This document shows positions 56,094 to 64,000 of a stretch of 64,000 nucleotides of DNA, one piece after another (the first letter of the stretch is position 1; each line of letters starts with the position of its first letter). This stretch comes from Pseudonocardia oceani (lineage in GTDB: Bacteria > Actinomycetota > Actinomycetes > Mycobacteriales > Pseudonocardiaceae): contig NZ_JADQDF010000001.1 of NCBI RefSeq assembly GCF_019263585.2, positions 4,216,001-4,280,000 of the forward strand. The letters are read 5' to 3'. A program made the translations under genes and the position numbers. A model generated the notes under the pieces. It saw only the letters and a list, made by a program, of their open reading frames with translations. It had not been told where the DNA came from and did not search any database.

Positions 56094-56792
56094 GTGACCA
56101 CCCTGATCCTGCTGCGCCACGGCCGCTCCTCGGCGAACACCACCGGCGTGCTGGCCGGCCGCACCCCCGGTGTCGAGCTCGACGAGACCGGCCGCGGGCA
56201 GGCGGAGAAGGTCGTCGGCCGGCTCGACGGCGTGCCGATCGCCGAGATCGTCTGCTCGCCCATGCTGCGCTGCGAGCAGACCGTGGCGCCGCTCGCGGCC
56301 GCCCGGGGGCTCACCCCGCTCACCGAGCCCGACCTGGCCGAGGTCGACTACGGCACCTGGACCGGCGCGGAGCTGAAGAAGCTCGGCAAGGAGCCGCTCT
56401 GGAAGGTCGTGCAGGGCCACCCGTCGGCCGCGGTGTTCCCCGACGGCGAGGGCCTCGCGGCGATGCAGGCGCGCGCGGTGGCCGCGGTGCGCCGGCACGG
56501 GGCACGGATCGCGGCCGAGCACGGCCCGCAGGCGGTCTGGCTCGCGTGCAGCCACGGCGACGTCATCAAGTCGGTCCTGGCCGACGCGCTGGCCACGCAC
56601 CTCGACAACTTCCAGCGGATCATGGTCGACACCTGCTCGATCAGCGTCGTGCACTACACCGAGACGCGGCCGTTCGTGGCGCGCGTCAACGACCTCGGCG
56701 GGGACGTCGCCGGGCTCGTCCCGCCGGCCCCCAAGCGCCGCCGCCGCACCACCGCCCGCAGCTCCGACGCGGTGGTGGGTGGCACCACCTGA
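56094..56792 (+). CDS. Histidine phosphatase of the MSMEG_4193 type
   Basis: 232 residues. LILLRHGRSSANTTGVLAGR contains the RHG phospho-histidine motif, RCEQTVAPLAAARGL the second Arg region, EVDYGTWTGAELKKLGKEPL and VWLACSHGDVIKSVLADALA the catalytic His pair. It stands next to the DUF3090 and SCO1664-type genes, a trio conserved in actinobacteria beside the mycothiol ligase gene mshC. Role probably in mycothiol-related metabolism; unproven. GTG 56094. Confidence 0.88.
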   Translation: MTTLILLRHGRSSANTTGVLAGRTPGVELDETGRGQAEKVVGRLDGVPIAEIVCSPMLRCEQTVAPLAAARGLTPLTEPDLAEVDYGTWTGAELKKLGKEPLWKVVQGHPSAAVFPDGEGLAAMQARAVAAVRRHGARIAAEHGPQAVWLACSHGDVIKSVLADALATHLDNFQRIMVDTCSISVVHYTETRPFVARVNDLGGDVAGLVPPAPKRRRRTTARSSDAVVGGTT

Positions 56793-56838
56793 CGCGCGGC
56801 GTGCCGTCCGCGGCGCGCGGGGCTACTCTGGAGGAGCC

Positions 56839-57408
56839 ATGTCACGCGTCATCCACGTCTTCCGCCAGCCCGAGCGCTTCGTCGCCGGGACCGTCGGCGA
56901 GCCCGGCGACCGCTCCTTCTACCTGCAGGCCATCGAGGACTCGCGCACGATCAGCGTGCTCCTGGAGAAGCAGCAGGTGTCGGTGCTCGCCGAGCGCATC
57001 GCCGCCCTCCTGGAGGAGGTGAACCGCCGCTTCGGCGACGACGGACCCGCCGGCCCGGCCGACGGCACCGACCTCGACCCGCTGGCCGTGCCCCTCGAGG
57101 AGGAGTTCCGCGTCGGCACGATGGGCCTGGGCTGGGACGCCGACTCGAAGTCGGTCGTGGTCGAGCTCCTCGCGGTGAGCGAGGAGGAGGTCGACGAGTC
57201 GGTCGTGCTCGACGACACCGACGAGGGCCCCGACGCGCTGCGCGTGTTCCTCTCCCCGACCCAGGCGCAGGCGTTCGCCGACCGCGCCGAGAAGGTCGTC
57301 TCCGCCGGGCGCCCGCCGTGCCCGCTGTGCGCCGAGTCCCTCGACCCCGAGGGTCACGTCTGCGTGCGGCTCAACGGCTACCGCCAGCGCACCCCCGCCG
57401 GCGACTGA
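56839..57408 (+). CDS. DUF3090 family protein
   Basis: 189 residues, GGAGGAG before ATG 56839. RVIHVFRQPERFVAGTVGEP, FYLQAIEDSRTISVLLEKQQ, LAERIAALLEEVNRR, then GTMGLGWDADSKSVVVELLA. It ends in a zinc knuckle: PPCPLCAESLDPEGHVC with CxxC and a later Cys. Conserved in actinobacteria next to the SCO1664-type protein; function unknown. Confidence 0.92.
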   Translation: MSRVIHVFRQPERFVAGTVGEPGDRSFYLQAIEDSRTISVLLEKQQVSVLAERIAALLEEVNRRFGDDGPAGPADGTDLDPLAVPLEEEFRVGTMGLGWDADSKSVVVELLAVSEEEVDESVVLDDTDEGPDALRVFLSPTQAQAFADRAEKVVSAGRPPCPLCAESLDPEGHVCVRLNGYRQRTPAGD

Positions 57409-57420
57409 GGCCGCGCCTCG

Positions 57421-58230
57421 GTGACCGGAACCTCCTCCTCGGCCCGCGACCCGGCGGTGCCGGAGCTGCTGCGCCACGGCCGCATCGAGATCACCGGTCG
57501 CCTCGTCGACGCCTCCAACGCCACACTGTTCGGCACGGTCAGCGCCGACGGGGTCGAGGCGAAGTGCGTCTACAAGCCGGTCCGCGGCGAGCGCCCGCTC
57601 TGGGACTTCCCGGACGGCACGCTCGCCGGTCGTGAGGTCGGCTCCTACCTCGTCTCGGAGGCGGCCGGGTTCCGCGTGGTGCCGCCGACGCTGCTGCGCG
57701 AGGGCCCGTTCGGTCCGGGCATGGTGCAGGCCTGGGTCGACACCGACGACGAGCGCGCGCTCGTCGACGTCTGCTCGCCGAAGAAGGTCCCCGACGGCTG
57801 GATCGGCGTGCTGCGCGCCCGCGGCGACCGCGGTGAGCCCGCCGTCCTCGTGCACGCCGACACCCCGGCGCTGCGGCGGATGGCGGCGTTCGACGTCGTC
57901 GTCAACAACGCCGACCGCAAGGGCGGCCACGTCCTCGCGGGCACCGACGGCCACCTCTACGGCGTCGACCACGGCCTGACGCTGCACGTCGAGGACAAGC
58001 TGCGCACGGTCCTGTGGGGCTGGGTGGGCGAGCCGCTGCCCGGCGACGTCGTCGAGTCGCTGGAGAAGCTGCGCGCCGAGCTCGACGGGAGCTTCGCCGA
58101 CGTCCTGGGCGAGCACGTCACCCGGCGGGAGGTCCGCACGCTGTCCTCGCGCGTCGACGCCCTGCTCGCCGAGCCGCGCTACCCGGAGCCTTCCGGCTAC
58201 GGCCCGGCGATCCCGTGGCCGGCGTTCTGA
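57421..58230 (+). CDS. SCO1664-family protein (PI3/4-kinase-like fold)
   Basis: 269 residues. LLRHGRIEITGRLVDASNAT, KCVYKPVRGERPLWDFPDGT (kinase-like lysine), AFDVVVNNADRKGGHVLAGT with NNADRKGGH as the catalytic-type loop, and DGHLYGVDHGLTLHVEDKLR. Distantly related to HipA/PI kinase folds. Begins 12 bases after the DUF3090 stop, so co-translated with it. In most actinobacteria mshC is next; here an EamA-family gene on the opposite strand follows instead. Confidence 0.9.
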   Translation: MTGTSSSARDPAVPELLRHGRIEITGRLVDASNATLFGTVSADGVEAKCVYKPVRGERPLWDFPDGTLAGREVGSYLVSEAAGFRVVPPTLLREGPFGPGMVQAWVDTDDERALVDVCSPKKVPDGWIGVLRARGDRGEPAVLVHADTPALRRMAAFDVVVNNADRKGGHVLAGTDGHLYGVDHGLTLHVEDKLRTVLWGWVGEPLPGDVVESLEKLRAELDGSFADVLGEHVTRREVRTLSSRVDALLAEPRYPEPSGYGPAIPWPAF

Positions 58231-58265
58231 ACCGGCCCGACGCGCGCAGCTAGCCCGACCAGCAG

Positions 58266-59096
58266 CTAGCCCGACGCGAGCAGCACGATCCCGGCCAGCG
58301 CGAGGGCGGCGCCCGCCCGCTGCAGCCCGGACGGCCGCTCGCGCAGCAGGACGAACGCGAGCACGACCGTGACGACCGGGTTCAGCGTGGCGATCAGGGA
58401 GACCACGCTGAGCAGCCCGATCCGGGTGGCCTCGCCGAACGCGAACGTGCCCAGGGCCAGGAGCAGGCCCGGGACGAGGACCAGCGCACCGTCACGCGGG
58501 CCCACCCGCACCGGCGCGCGCAGCAGCACGATCCCCACCCCGGTCGTGACGACGAGCGCCACGCGCGACCACACCAGCGCGCCGGGGGAGGAGTCGGCGG
58601 CCGCGCCGGCGTAGGTGGCGAGGAACGTGCCGAACAGGACGGCCGCGGCCAGCGCCCAGCCGAGGCCGTCGGTGCGGCCACCGGAGCTCGCGCCGCCGCG
58701 GCGGGCGGCCAGCACGATGCCGGCGAGGACCACCGGGATGCCGACGAGCTGCCACGGGCCGGGGCGGTCGCCGGCCACCAGCCCCACGACGACGGGCACG
58801 ACCGCGCCGCTCGCCGTGACGGGGGAGAGCACGCTGAGGTTGCCGGTGCGACCCGCGCGGTAGAAGCAGGCGAGCGCGCCGGAGTTGGCCGCGCCGGCGG
58901 CGACGGCGTACGCCAGGCCCGCGCCGCTCATCGTCAGGTCGGCGCCGAGCGTCAGCAGCACCGAGACGGCGAGCCCGGCGACCTGGCTGCCCAGCGCCAC
59001 GGCCGCGAGCGGCATGCGGCGGCCGAGCACCGGCGCGAGGTAGTTCGCGACGCCGTAGGCGAGGGCGGTGCCGAGCGCCAGCAGGATCGCGATCAC
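58266..59096 (-). CDS. EamA/DMT-family transporter
   Basis: 276 residues, about ten membrane spans in two EamA repeats (AILLALGTALAYGVANYLAP ... LVGIPVVLAGIVLAARRGGA, then GWALAAAVLFGTFLATYAGA ... LQRAGAALALAGIVLLASG). A drug/metabolite exporter family; substrate cannot be predicted. GTG 59096; converges on the SCO1664-type gene with 35 bp between. Confidence 0.87.
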   Translation of the reverse strand: MIAILLALGTALAYGVANYLAPVLGRRMPLAAVALGSQVAGLAVSVLLTLGADLTMSGAGLAYAVAAGAANSGALACFYRAGRTGNLSVLSPVTASGAVVPVVVGLVAGDRPGPWQLVGIPVVLAGIVLAARRGGASSGGRTDGLGWALAAAVLFGTFLATYAGAAADSSPGALVWSRVALVVTTGVGIVLLRAPVRVGPRDGALVLVPGLLLALGTFAFGEATRIGLLSVVSLIATLNPVVTVVLAFVLLRERPSGLQRAGAALALAGIVLLASG

Positions 59097-59167
59097 GTGA
59101 TCATCATGCGGTACCGGTCACGGTCGGGTGACGTTGCTTCAGCGTTCATGCTTTCTGCGCTAAGTTG

Positions 59168-59179
59168 TTGAGACCTCAA
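59168..59179. promoter_or_regulatory. Palindromic operator-like site upstream of the DoxX gene
   Basis: TTGAG-AC-CTCAA, a perfect 5-bp inverted repeat 26 bases before the GTG at 59206, in the 109-bp region between two divergent genes. MarR-type regulators often bind such short palindromes near DoxX genes; no regulator gene lies nearby. Confidence 0.35.
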
Positions 59180-59205
59180 GTCCCTACGAGCGCTGGGAGC
59201 GCACC

Positions 59206-59571
59206 GTGACCGTCGTCGCCTGGATCCTGCAGATCGTCCTCGCCCTCGCCTTCCTGGGTGCCGGCGGCATGAAGCTCGCCCGCCCGCGGCCCGCCCTCGT
59301 GGCGTCGGGCATGGGCTACGCCGAGGACTACTCCGACTCCGCCGTGAAGGGCATCGGCCTCGTCGAGGTGCTCGGTGCGATCGGGCTCGTCCTGCCCGCC
59401 GTCACCGGCATCGCGACCTGGCTGGTGCCGGTCGCCGCGATCGGCCTGGCGCTGGTCATGGCCGGCGCGGTCGTCGTGCACGTCCGGCGCAAGGAGGCCT
59501 TCGTGCCGCCGCTGGTGCTCGGGGTGCTCTCGCTGGTCCTCGCGGTGCTCCGCATCGCCTACCCTGCTTGA
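59206..59571 (+). CDS. DoxX-family membrane protein
   Basis: 121 residues, four spans: VVAWILQIVLALAFLGAGGM, GIGLVEVLGAIGLVLPAVTG, WLVPVAAIGLALVMAGAVVV and PLVLGVLSLVLAVLRIAYPA. The motif LAFLGAGGMKLARP is typical of DoxX-like proteins. Role unclear (quinone or thiosulfate metabolism in relatives). Overlaps the preceding bases of the dioxygenase gene's upstream TTG. Confidence 0.87.
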   Translation: MTVVAWILQIVLALAFLGAGGMKLARPRPALVASGMGYAEDYSDSAVKGIGLVEVLGAIGLVLPAVTGIATWLVPVAAIGLALVMAGAVVVHVRRKEAFVPPLVLGVLSLVLAVLRIAYPA

Positions 59572-59573
59572 CC

Positions 59574-60428
59574 GTGACCATCATGCCGGCGGCGTTCGTC
59601 GGGCACGGCAGCCCCATGAACGCGCTCGAGTCCAACCGCTACACCGAGTCCTGGCGCGCGCTCGGGGCGGCCCTGCCCCGGCCGCGCGCGGTGCTCGTCG
59701 TCTCGGCGCACTGGTACATCGGTGCCACCGCCGTCACCGCGATGCCGCGGCCGCGCACGATCCACGACTTCTTCGGCTTCCCCGGCGACCTGTTCGCCGT
59801 CGACTACCCGGCGCCCGGCGCGCCCGAGGTGGCGGCGGAGGTCGAGGAGATCGCCAAGCCGACGTGGGTCGGCCAGGACGTCGACAGCTGGGGCATCGAC
59901 CACGGCACCTGGTCGGTGCTGACGCACATGTTCCCCGAGGCCGACGTGCCCGTGGTGCAGCTGTCGATCGACTCCGGCAAGTCCTTCGACGAGCACCTCG
60001 ACCTCGGCGCGCGGCTCGCCCCGCTGCGCGAGAGCGGCGTGCTGGTCGTCGGCAGCGGCAACGTCGTGCACAACCTCGGCGGCATGGACCCGCGCCGCCG
60101 CGACGAGGGCTTCGACTGGGCGCAGCGCTTCGACGACGCCGCCCGCGCCACGATGACGGGCTCGCCCGAAGCCCTGCCCGGGATCGCCGGCGCGCGCGAC
60201 TTCGACCTCGCCGTGCCCACCCCGGACCACTTCATCCCGCTGCTCTACCTCGCCGGGCTCGGCGCGGCGTCCGGGAGCGGAACCGACGTGCTCGTCGACG
60301 GGTACGCCTACGGGTCGCTGTCGATGACGGCCTACACGCTCGGCCTCGACGCCCCGGTGACGGCGAGCGACACCCCCGGCGCGGGGAGCGTCCCGCCCGG
60401 GCGCCCGCCGGAGACCATGAACATCTGA
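59574..60428 (+). CDS. Class III extradiol dioxygenase (LigB / DODA type)
   Basis: 284 residues. MPAAFVGHGSPMNALESNRY (metal His), LVVSAHWYIGATAVTAMPRP (His), SWGIDHGTWSVLTHMFPEAD and VVGSGNVVHNLGGMDP give the LigB fold; TPDHFIPLLYLAGLGAASGS completes it. Non-heme iron or zinc enzyme that opens catechol rings or acts like YgiD on DOPA. GTG 59574 is chosen; a TTG at 59568 and an ATG at 59583 are alternatives. Confidence 0.9.
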   Translation: MTIMPAAFVGHGSPMNALESNRYTESWRALGAALPRPRAVLVVSAHWYIGATAVTAMPRPRTIHDFFGFPGDLFAVDYPAPGAPEVAAEVEEIAKPTWVGQDVDSWGIDHGTWSVLTHMFPEADVPVVQLSIDSGKSFDEHLDLGARLAPLRESGVLVVGSGNVVHNLGGMDPRRRDEGFDWAQRFDDAARATMTGSPEALPGIAGARDFDLAVPTPDHFIPLLYLAGLGAASGSGTDVLVDGYAYGSLSMTAYTLGLDAPVTASDTPGAGSVPPGRPPETMNI

Positions 60429-60433
60429 CGGGA

Positions 60434-61183
60434 CTAGCGCCCGAAGGACTCGAACCAGGCGCGGTCGATCCACGGGGGCAGGTGCGGCGGCACCGCCATC
60501 GCGGTGGTGGTGCCGCGGAACACGACCTCGGTGGTGTCGTCGGGCCGCACCCGGACCCGGATGTCCTCCAGGTTGTGCGGCTCGCCCGGGTCGTGGCCCA
60601 GCGTCGTGGCCATGAACGCGCGCATCGGCGCCGAGTGCGTGGCGACGACGACGAGCAGGTCGTCGACGGTGTCGTCGCGCGCCTCGGCGATGCCGCGCCA
60701 GAAGCGGTGCGCGGCGACGTGCGGCGGCTCGAAGTACAGCGTCGGGTTGTGCAGCCAGTACTCGATCGGGCCGCCCGCCGCGGCGACGGAGCGGTAGTCG
60801 GAGTCGAAGCGGTCGTACTCGCGCGCCCAGTCGGGCAGGTCGCCGGTCAGGCCCAGCCGCTCGGTGACGGCCGCGGAGGTGTCGACGCCGCGGCCGTGCA
60901 GCGAGTGGCGCAGGTTGTCGAACCACGGGTCGGGGTGCAGCGGCTCCGGCTCGACCCCGCCCTCGACCAGCGCCTCCCGCAGCCCGACCGCGGTCGCGAT
61001 GGCCCGCGCGGTGCGCGCGTGCGGCATGCGGACGGTCGTCTCCGGGCCGATCTCCTTGGCGAGCGCGGCGCCGCGCTCGCGGGCCTGCTGCTCGCCGAGG
61101 GGGGTGAGTCCGAGGTCGCCGTCGTAGCCGAGCGTCTCACCGTGCCGCAGGAGCACCACTTCGTAGTCCGCCACCCCGCGCAC
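60434..61183 (-). CDS. Histidine phosphatase superfamily protein (phosphoglycerate-mutase-like)
   Basis: 249 residues. VVLLRHGETLGYDGDLGLTP (RHG), MPHARTARAIATAVGLREAL (second Arg), DLLVVVATHSAPMRAFMATT (catalytic His). A longer interdomain part (FRGTTTAMAVPPHLPPWI) than in the simple enzymes. Start GTG 61183 or 61174. Converges on the dioxygenase gene with 5 bp between. Substrate unknown. Confidence 0.85.
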   Translation of the reverse strand: MRGVADYEVVLLRHGETLGYDGDLGLTPLGEQQARERGAALAKEIGPETTVRMPHARTARAIATAVGLREALVEGGVEPEPLHPDPWFDNLRHSLHGRGVDTSAAVTERLGLTGDLPDWAREYDRFDSDYRSVAAAGGPIEYWLHNPTLYFEPPHVAAHRFWRGIAEARDDTVDDLLVVVATHSAPMRAFMATTLGHDPGEPHNLEDIRVRVRPDDTTEVVFRGTTTAMAVPPHLPPWIDRAWFESFGR

Positions 61184-61343
61184 GCTACGGCGCGCCCACC
61201 GCCGGAGGGGAGTGCGCCGTACCGGATGGCGGAACGCGGCGCCGTCGCGAGGGTGGGATCGACGCTCCCAGGCGCCGCCTCGCGGGCGGGTCTAGCGTCG
61301 GTGACGGGCGGTCGCGCGTGGCGGCCGCGGAAGAGAGAGCACC

Positions 61344-62210
61344 GTGGAGATCGGTCTGCACGTCGCGGACTTCACCTACCCGAACGGGCCCGCCGGGCTC
61401 GCCGACGACCTGACGCGCGTCGTCGTGGCGGCCGAGGAGGCCGGTTTCGCCCGCGTGAGCGTCATGGACCACGTCTGGCAGATCCGGCCCGTCGGCCCCA
61501 TCGAGAACGACATGCTGGAGGCCTACACGACGCTGGGCTACCTCGCGGCGCGCACCGAGCGCGTCCAGCTGCTGGCCTGGGTCACCGCCGTCACCTACCG
61601 CGAGCCGGGCATGCTGGCCAAGCTCGTCACGACCCTCGACGTCCTGTCGAAGGGCCGTGCGTGGCTCGGCATCGGCGCCGCCTGGAACGACGAGGAGGCG
61701 CACGGGCTGGGGCTGCCGTTCCCCGGCACCGCCGAGCGGTTCGAGCGCCTCGAGGAGACCCTGCAGATCTGCCTGCAGATGTGGGGCGAGGGCGACGCGC
61801 CCTACGAGGGCAAGCACTACCGGCTGGGCCGGACGCTCAACACGCCCGCGCCGCTGCGGCGCCCGCCGATCCTCATCGGCGGGGGCGGGGAGAAGAAGAC
61901 CCTGCGCCTGGTCGCGCAGTACGCCGACGCCTGCAACCTGTTCGCCGGCCCGGACCTGGAGCGCAAGCTCGAGATCCTGCGCGGCCACTGCGCCGACGTC
62001 GGGCGCGACTACGACGCCATCGAGAAGACGGTGATGTTCCCGCTGGACGCGGGGGAGAAGGGCGAGAAGGTCGACGCCCTGCTCACACAGCTGCAGGGCC
62101 TGGCCGCGCAAGGCGTCAGCGAGGCGCACGGTTGGGTCCCGGAGGTGTGGAAGCCCGAGCGCCTGGAGCTGATCGGCAAGGAGATCATCCCCGCGGTGGC
62201 CTCGCTCTAG
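61344..62210 (+). CDS. LLM-class F420-dependent oxidoreductase
   Basis: 288 residues. The TIM barrel opens EIGLHVADFTYPNGPAGLAD and carries DHVWQIRPVGPIENDMLEAY, WVTAVTYREPGMLAKLVTTL, ISNFSGRAWLGIGAAWNDEE-like region GRAWLGIGAAWNDEEAHGLG, and LNTPAPLRRPPILIGGGGEK for cofactor binding. F420 is expected as cofactor in actinobacteria. It is single and separated from gnd by a stem-loop region (62218-62286). Confidence 0.9.
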   Translation: MEIGLHVADFTYPNGPAGLADDLTRVVVAAEEAGFARVSVMDHVWQIRPVGPIENDMLEAYTTLGYLAARTERVQLLAWVTAVTYREPGMLAKLVTTLDVLSKGRAWLGIGAAWNDEEAHGLGLPFPGTAERFERLEETLQICLQMWGEGDAPYEGKHYRLGRTLNTPAPLRRPPILIGGGGEKKTLRLVAQYADACNLFAGPDLERKLEILRGHCADVGRDYDAIEKTVMFPLDAGEKGEKVDALLTQLQGLAAQGVSEAHGWVPEVWKPERLELIGKEIIPAVASL

Positions 62211-62217
62211 GGTGTTC

Positions 62218-62286
62218 ATCGGCACTTCGGAGCCGGCCTGCTGCTTTCGGGCGTCCGAGACAGCAGTATGGCTCCGGAGTGCCGAT
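62218..62286. repeat. Long inverted repeat upstream of gnd
   Basis: ATCGGCACTTCGGAGCC (62218-62234) pairs with GGCTCCGGAGTGCCGAT (62270-62286) at 16 of 17 positions. Inside, CTGCTG (62238-62243) pairs with CAGCAG (62261-62266), enclosing TCGG/CCGA. The nested structure ends 26 bases before gnd and 8 bases after the LLM stop. It may be a terminator, a structured leader for gnd or a mobile palindrome. Confidence 0.7.
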
Positions 62287-62312
62287 CGTCCGTCGTCGTC
62301 GTGAGGAGAGTT

Positions 62313-63740
62313 GTGAGCAGTCGCATCGGGGTCACCGGCCTGGCCGTCATGGGGGCCAACCTGGCCCGCAACATCGCCCGGCGCGGGGTGCCGATCGCCG
62401 TGCACAACCGCACGACGGCGAAGACCCGCGAGTTCATGGAGGCCTACGGCAGCGAAGGCGAGTTCACCGCCGCCGAGACCACCGAGGAGTTCGTCGCCGC
62501 GCTGGAGAAGCCGCGGCGGATCATCGTGATGGTGAAGGCGGGCAAGCCCGTCGACGCCGTGATCTCCGAGCTCACGCCGCTGCTCGACGAGGGCGACATC
62601 ATCATCGACGCCGGCAACTCGCACTTCCCGGACACCAGGCGCCGCACCGAGGAGTGCGCGGCCAACGGGCTGCGCTTCATGGGCATCGGCGTGTCCGGCG
62701 GCGAGGAGGGCGCGCTGCTCGGGCCGAGCATCATGCCCGGCGGCGACCCCTCGGCCTACGCGGAGGTCGAGGAGGTCCTGACCTCGATCGCCGCGGTCGT
62801 CGACGGCACCCCGTGCTGCGTCCACGTCGGACCGGACGGCGCCGGGCACTACGTGAAGATGGTCCACAACGGCATCGAGTACGCCGACATCCAGCTCATC
62901 GCCGAGGCCTACGACCTGCTCACGCACGTCGGCAGCCTCGACGCCCCGGCGATCGCGACGATCTTCGAGGAGTGGAACACCGGCGACCTCGAGTCGTTCC
63001 TCATCGAGATCACCGCGAAGGTGCTCGGCAAGACCGACGAGCGGACGGGCGGCCCGCTCGTCGACGTGATCGTCGACCAGGCGGAGCAGAAGGGCACCGG
63101 CACCTGGACCGCCGTCGACGCCCTCGGCCTGGGCGTCCCGCTCACCGGCATCACCGAGGCGGTGTTCGCGCGCGGGCTCTCCGCGCTGCGCGACGAGCGC
63201 AAGGCGGCGGCGGCCACGCTCGCCGGCCCCGTGCCCGGCGAGGGTCCCGACGGCCTCGTCGACGACATCCGCCAGGCGCTCTACGCCTCGAAGGTCGTGG
63301 CCTACGCGCAGGGCTTCGCGCAGATGCGGGCGGCGTCGTTGGCCAACGGCTGGGACCTCGACCTCGGCGCCATGGCCACGATCTGGCGCGGCGGCTGCAT
63401 CATCCGCGCGCAGTTCCTCAACCGGATCCGTGACGCCTACGCCGAGCACCCCGACATCGACAACCTGCTGATGGTGCCCTACTTCACCGAGGCCGTCGCC
63501 GACGCGCAGGACGCGTGGCGGCGGGTGGTGGTGACGGCGACGCAGCAGGGCGTGGCGATCCCGGCGTTCGCGAGCTCGCTGAGCTACTACGACGGCTACC
63601 GCCGCGAGCGCGGCCCGGCCAACCTCATCCAGGGCCTGCGCGACTACTTCGGCGCGCACACCTACCTGCGCACCGACGCCGAGGGCAAGTTCCACACCCG
63701 GTGGGGCCAGGACGGCAGTGAGGTGCGGACGGACGGCTGA
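62313..63740 (+). CDS. gnd: 6-phosphogluconate dehydrogenase
   Basis: 475 residues, GTG 62313 with GAGGAGAG upstream. NADP fold IGVTGLAVMGANLARNIARR, then HNRTTAKTREFMEAY, IIVMVKAGKPVDAVI, IDAGNSHFPDTRRR, MGIGVSGGEEGALLGPSIMP, the catalytic Lys in HYVKMVHNGIEYADIQLIAE and substrate-binding EQKGTGTWTAVDALG and YFGAHTYLRTDAEGKFHTRW. Full length. Converts 6-phosphogluconate to ribulose-5-phosphate with CO2 and NADPH in the pentose phosphate pathway. Confidence 0.95.
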   Translation: MSSRIGVTGLAVMGANLARNIARRGVPIAVHNRTTAKTREFMEAYGSEGEFTAAETTEEFVAALEKPRRIIVMVKAGKPVDAVISELTPLLDEGDIIIDAGNSHFPDTRRRTEECAANGLRFMGIGVSGGEEGALLGPSIMPGGDPSAYAEVEEVLTSIAAVVDGTPCCVHVGPDGAGHYVKMVHNGIEYADIQLIAEAYDLLTHVGSLDAPAIATIFEEWNTGDLESFLIEITAKVLGKTDERTGGPLVDVIVDQAEQKGTGTWTAVDALGLGVPLTGITEAVFARGLSALRDERKAAAATLAGPVPGEGPDGLVDDIRQALYASKVVAYAQGFAQMRAASLANGWDLDLGAMATIWRGGCIIRAQFLNRIRDAYAEHPDIDNLLMVPYFTEAVADAQDAWRRVVVTATQQGVAIPAFASSLSYYDGYRRERGPANLIQGLRDYFGAHTYLRTDAEGKFHTRWGQDGSEVRTDG

Positions 63741-63760
63741 GTCCGCTCGGGGGCTCCGGA

Positions 63761-63816
63761 GTGGCAGCAAGGCCACCTCGTGGACGGTTCATGGGATGAA
63801 GGTGGCCCTGCTGCAA
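63761..63816. repeat. Palindromic element, variant B, second copy
   Basis: GGCAGCAAGGCCACCT (63763-63778) pairs with AGGTGGCCCTGCTGC with one mismatch (63800-63814). Core words match variant B at 40658-40712. It follows the gnd stop by about 20 bases and can act as its terminator. Confidence 0.75.
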
Positions 63817-63840
63817 CCGGGCGAGGCGGGTCAGGCAGCG

Positions 63841-64000
63841 TCAGGGCGCCGGTGCGCGCCGGAACAGCTGCGACGACCCGATCGGGGTGAACCCGGCCGC
63901 GAGCAGCGCCCGCAGGCTGGCCGCGTTCCCCGGCGCCACCGCCGCGACCACGACCTCCCCGGCCGGCACGCAGGTCAGCGCGTCGCGCACCAGCGCCCGA
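63841..64000 (-). CDS. GNAT acetyltransferase, partial (N-terminus beyond window)
   Basis: Only the last 52 codons are inside the window. The readable C-terminus ALVRDALTCVPAGEVVVAAV, then APGNAASLRALLAAGFTPIG and SSQLFRRAPAP, is the end of a GNAT fold (VAPGNxxSLRxLxAxGF is the family's alpha-4/beta-7 region). Downstream of gnd on the opposite strand. Substrate unknown. Confidence 0.65.
   Translation of the reverse strand, partial: RALVRDALTCVPAGEVVVAAVAPGNAASLRALLAAGFTPIGSSQLFRRAPAP

Noticed and set aside
1..64000. CRISPR array
   Set aside because: No regularly spaced direct repeats of 24-40 bases with unique spacers were seen; the repeats present are palindromes scattered singly, plus one 16-bp tandem repeat.
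1..64000. Insertion sequence or prophage
   Set aside because: No transposase, integrase, terminase or capsid-like gene was recognised, and the coding composition is uniform.

Overview
The window is very GC-rich DNA in which nearly every gene has G or C at the third codon position. Starts are often GTG, genes overlap by 4 bases, and there are F420-type (LLM) and mycothiol-associated actinobacterial families. This points to a chromosomal segment of a Pseudonocardia-like actinomycete. All assignments were made by reading the sequence; no database search was run.

Region 1 (239-12810) is the most unusual part. A divergent LuxR-type regulator faces a tightly coupled ten-gene operon: a stand-alone phosphohistidine (PEP-utiliser mobile) domain protein, a 515-residue protein of no family I recognise, an acyl-CoA synthetase, a small helix-turn-helix-like protein, a truncated pyruvate phosphate dikinase without its PEP-binding barrel, a biotin carrier, a biotin carboxylase, an HMGL-type carboxyltransferase, a DUF35 zinc-ribbon/OB protein with a thiolase, and an SRPBCC protein. 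I propose ATP-driven enol phosphorylation of a substrate (most simply a ketone), biotin-dependent carboxylation to a beta-keto acid, CoA activation and thiolysis. That would be a functional counterpart of acetone or acetophenone carboxylation built from unrelated parts. It is inference and needs biochemistry.

Region 2 (12817-24709): a ThDP-dependent oxidase/decarboxylase-like enzyme, then a two-wing saccharide cluster. The minus-strand wing holds a GT2, a PIG-L deacetylase/methyltransferase fusion, an acyl-CoA-dehydrogenase-like protein, three more glycosyltransferases and a WcbI-like protein; the plus-strand wing has three glycosyltransferases.

Region 3 (24762-34214): an SRPBCC protein, an SDR remnant, a SpoIIE-type phosphatase, an alpha/beta hydrolase, a DsbA-like protein, a lipoprotein / 36-residue membrane peptide / DUF6766 operon, a spore-photoproduct-lyase-like radical SAM protein, a PRC-barrel protein, RecQ and a YihY membrane protein. 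Region 4 (34028-38241): carotenoid genes (CruF-like hydratase, GT2, CrtI-like desaturase) and a CDP-alcohol phosphatidyltransferase.

Region 5 (38586-41189): stress genes (PRC/DUF2382, MerR, Hsp20) with a possible small RNA. Region 6 (41368-50728): thiolase, MFS transporter, SLOG-like protein, tRNA-Leu(GAG), sensor kinase, ATP-grasp protein, HelD/HelR-like helicase and an OmpR-type regulator. Region 7 (50795-64000): an M20 peptidase/SDR/quinone-reductase operon, aldo/keto reductase, UppP, the phosphatase/DUF3090/SCO1664 trio, EamA and DoxX proteins, a LigB-type dioxygenase, a second histidine phosphatase, an LLM oxidoreductase, 6-phosphogluconate dehydrogenase and a partial GNAT gene.

Scattered through the window are at least five copies of one palindromic element with two stem-preserving variants. 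Four lie between genes, and one sits in frame inside the linker of the biotin carrier gene.
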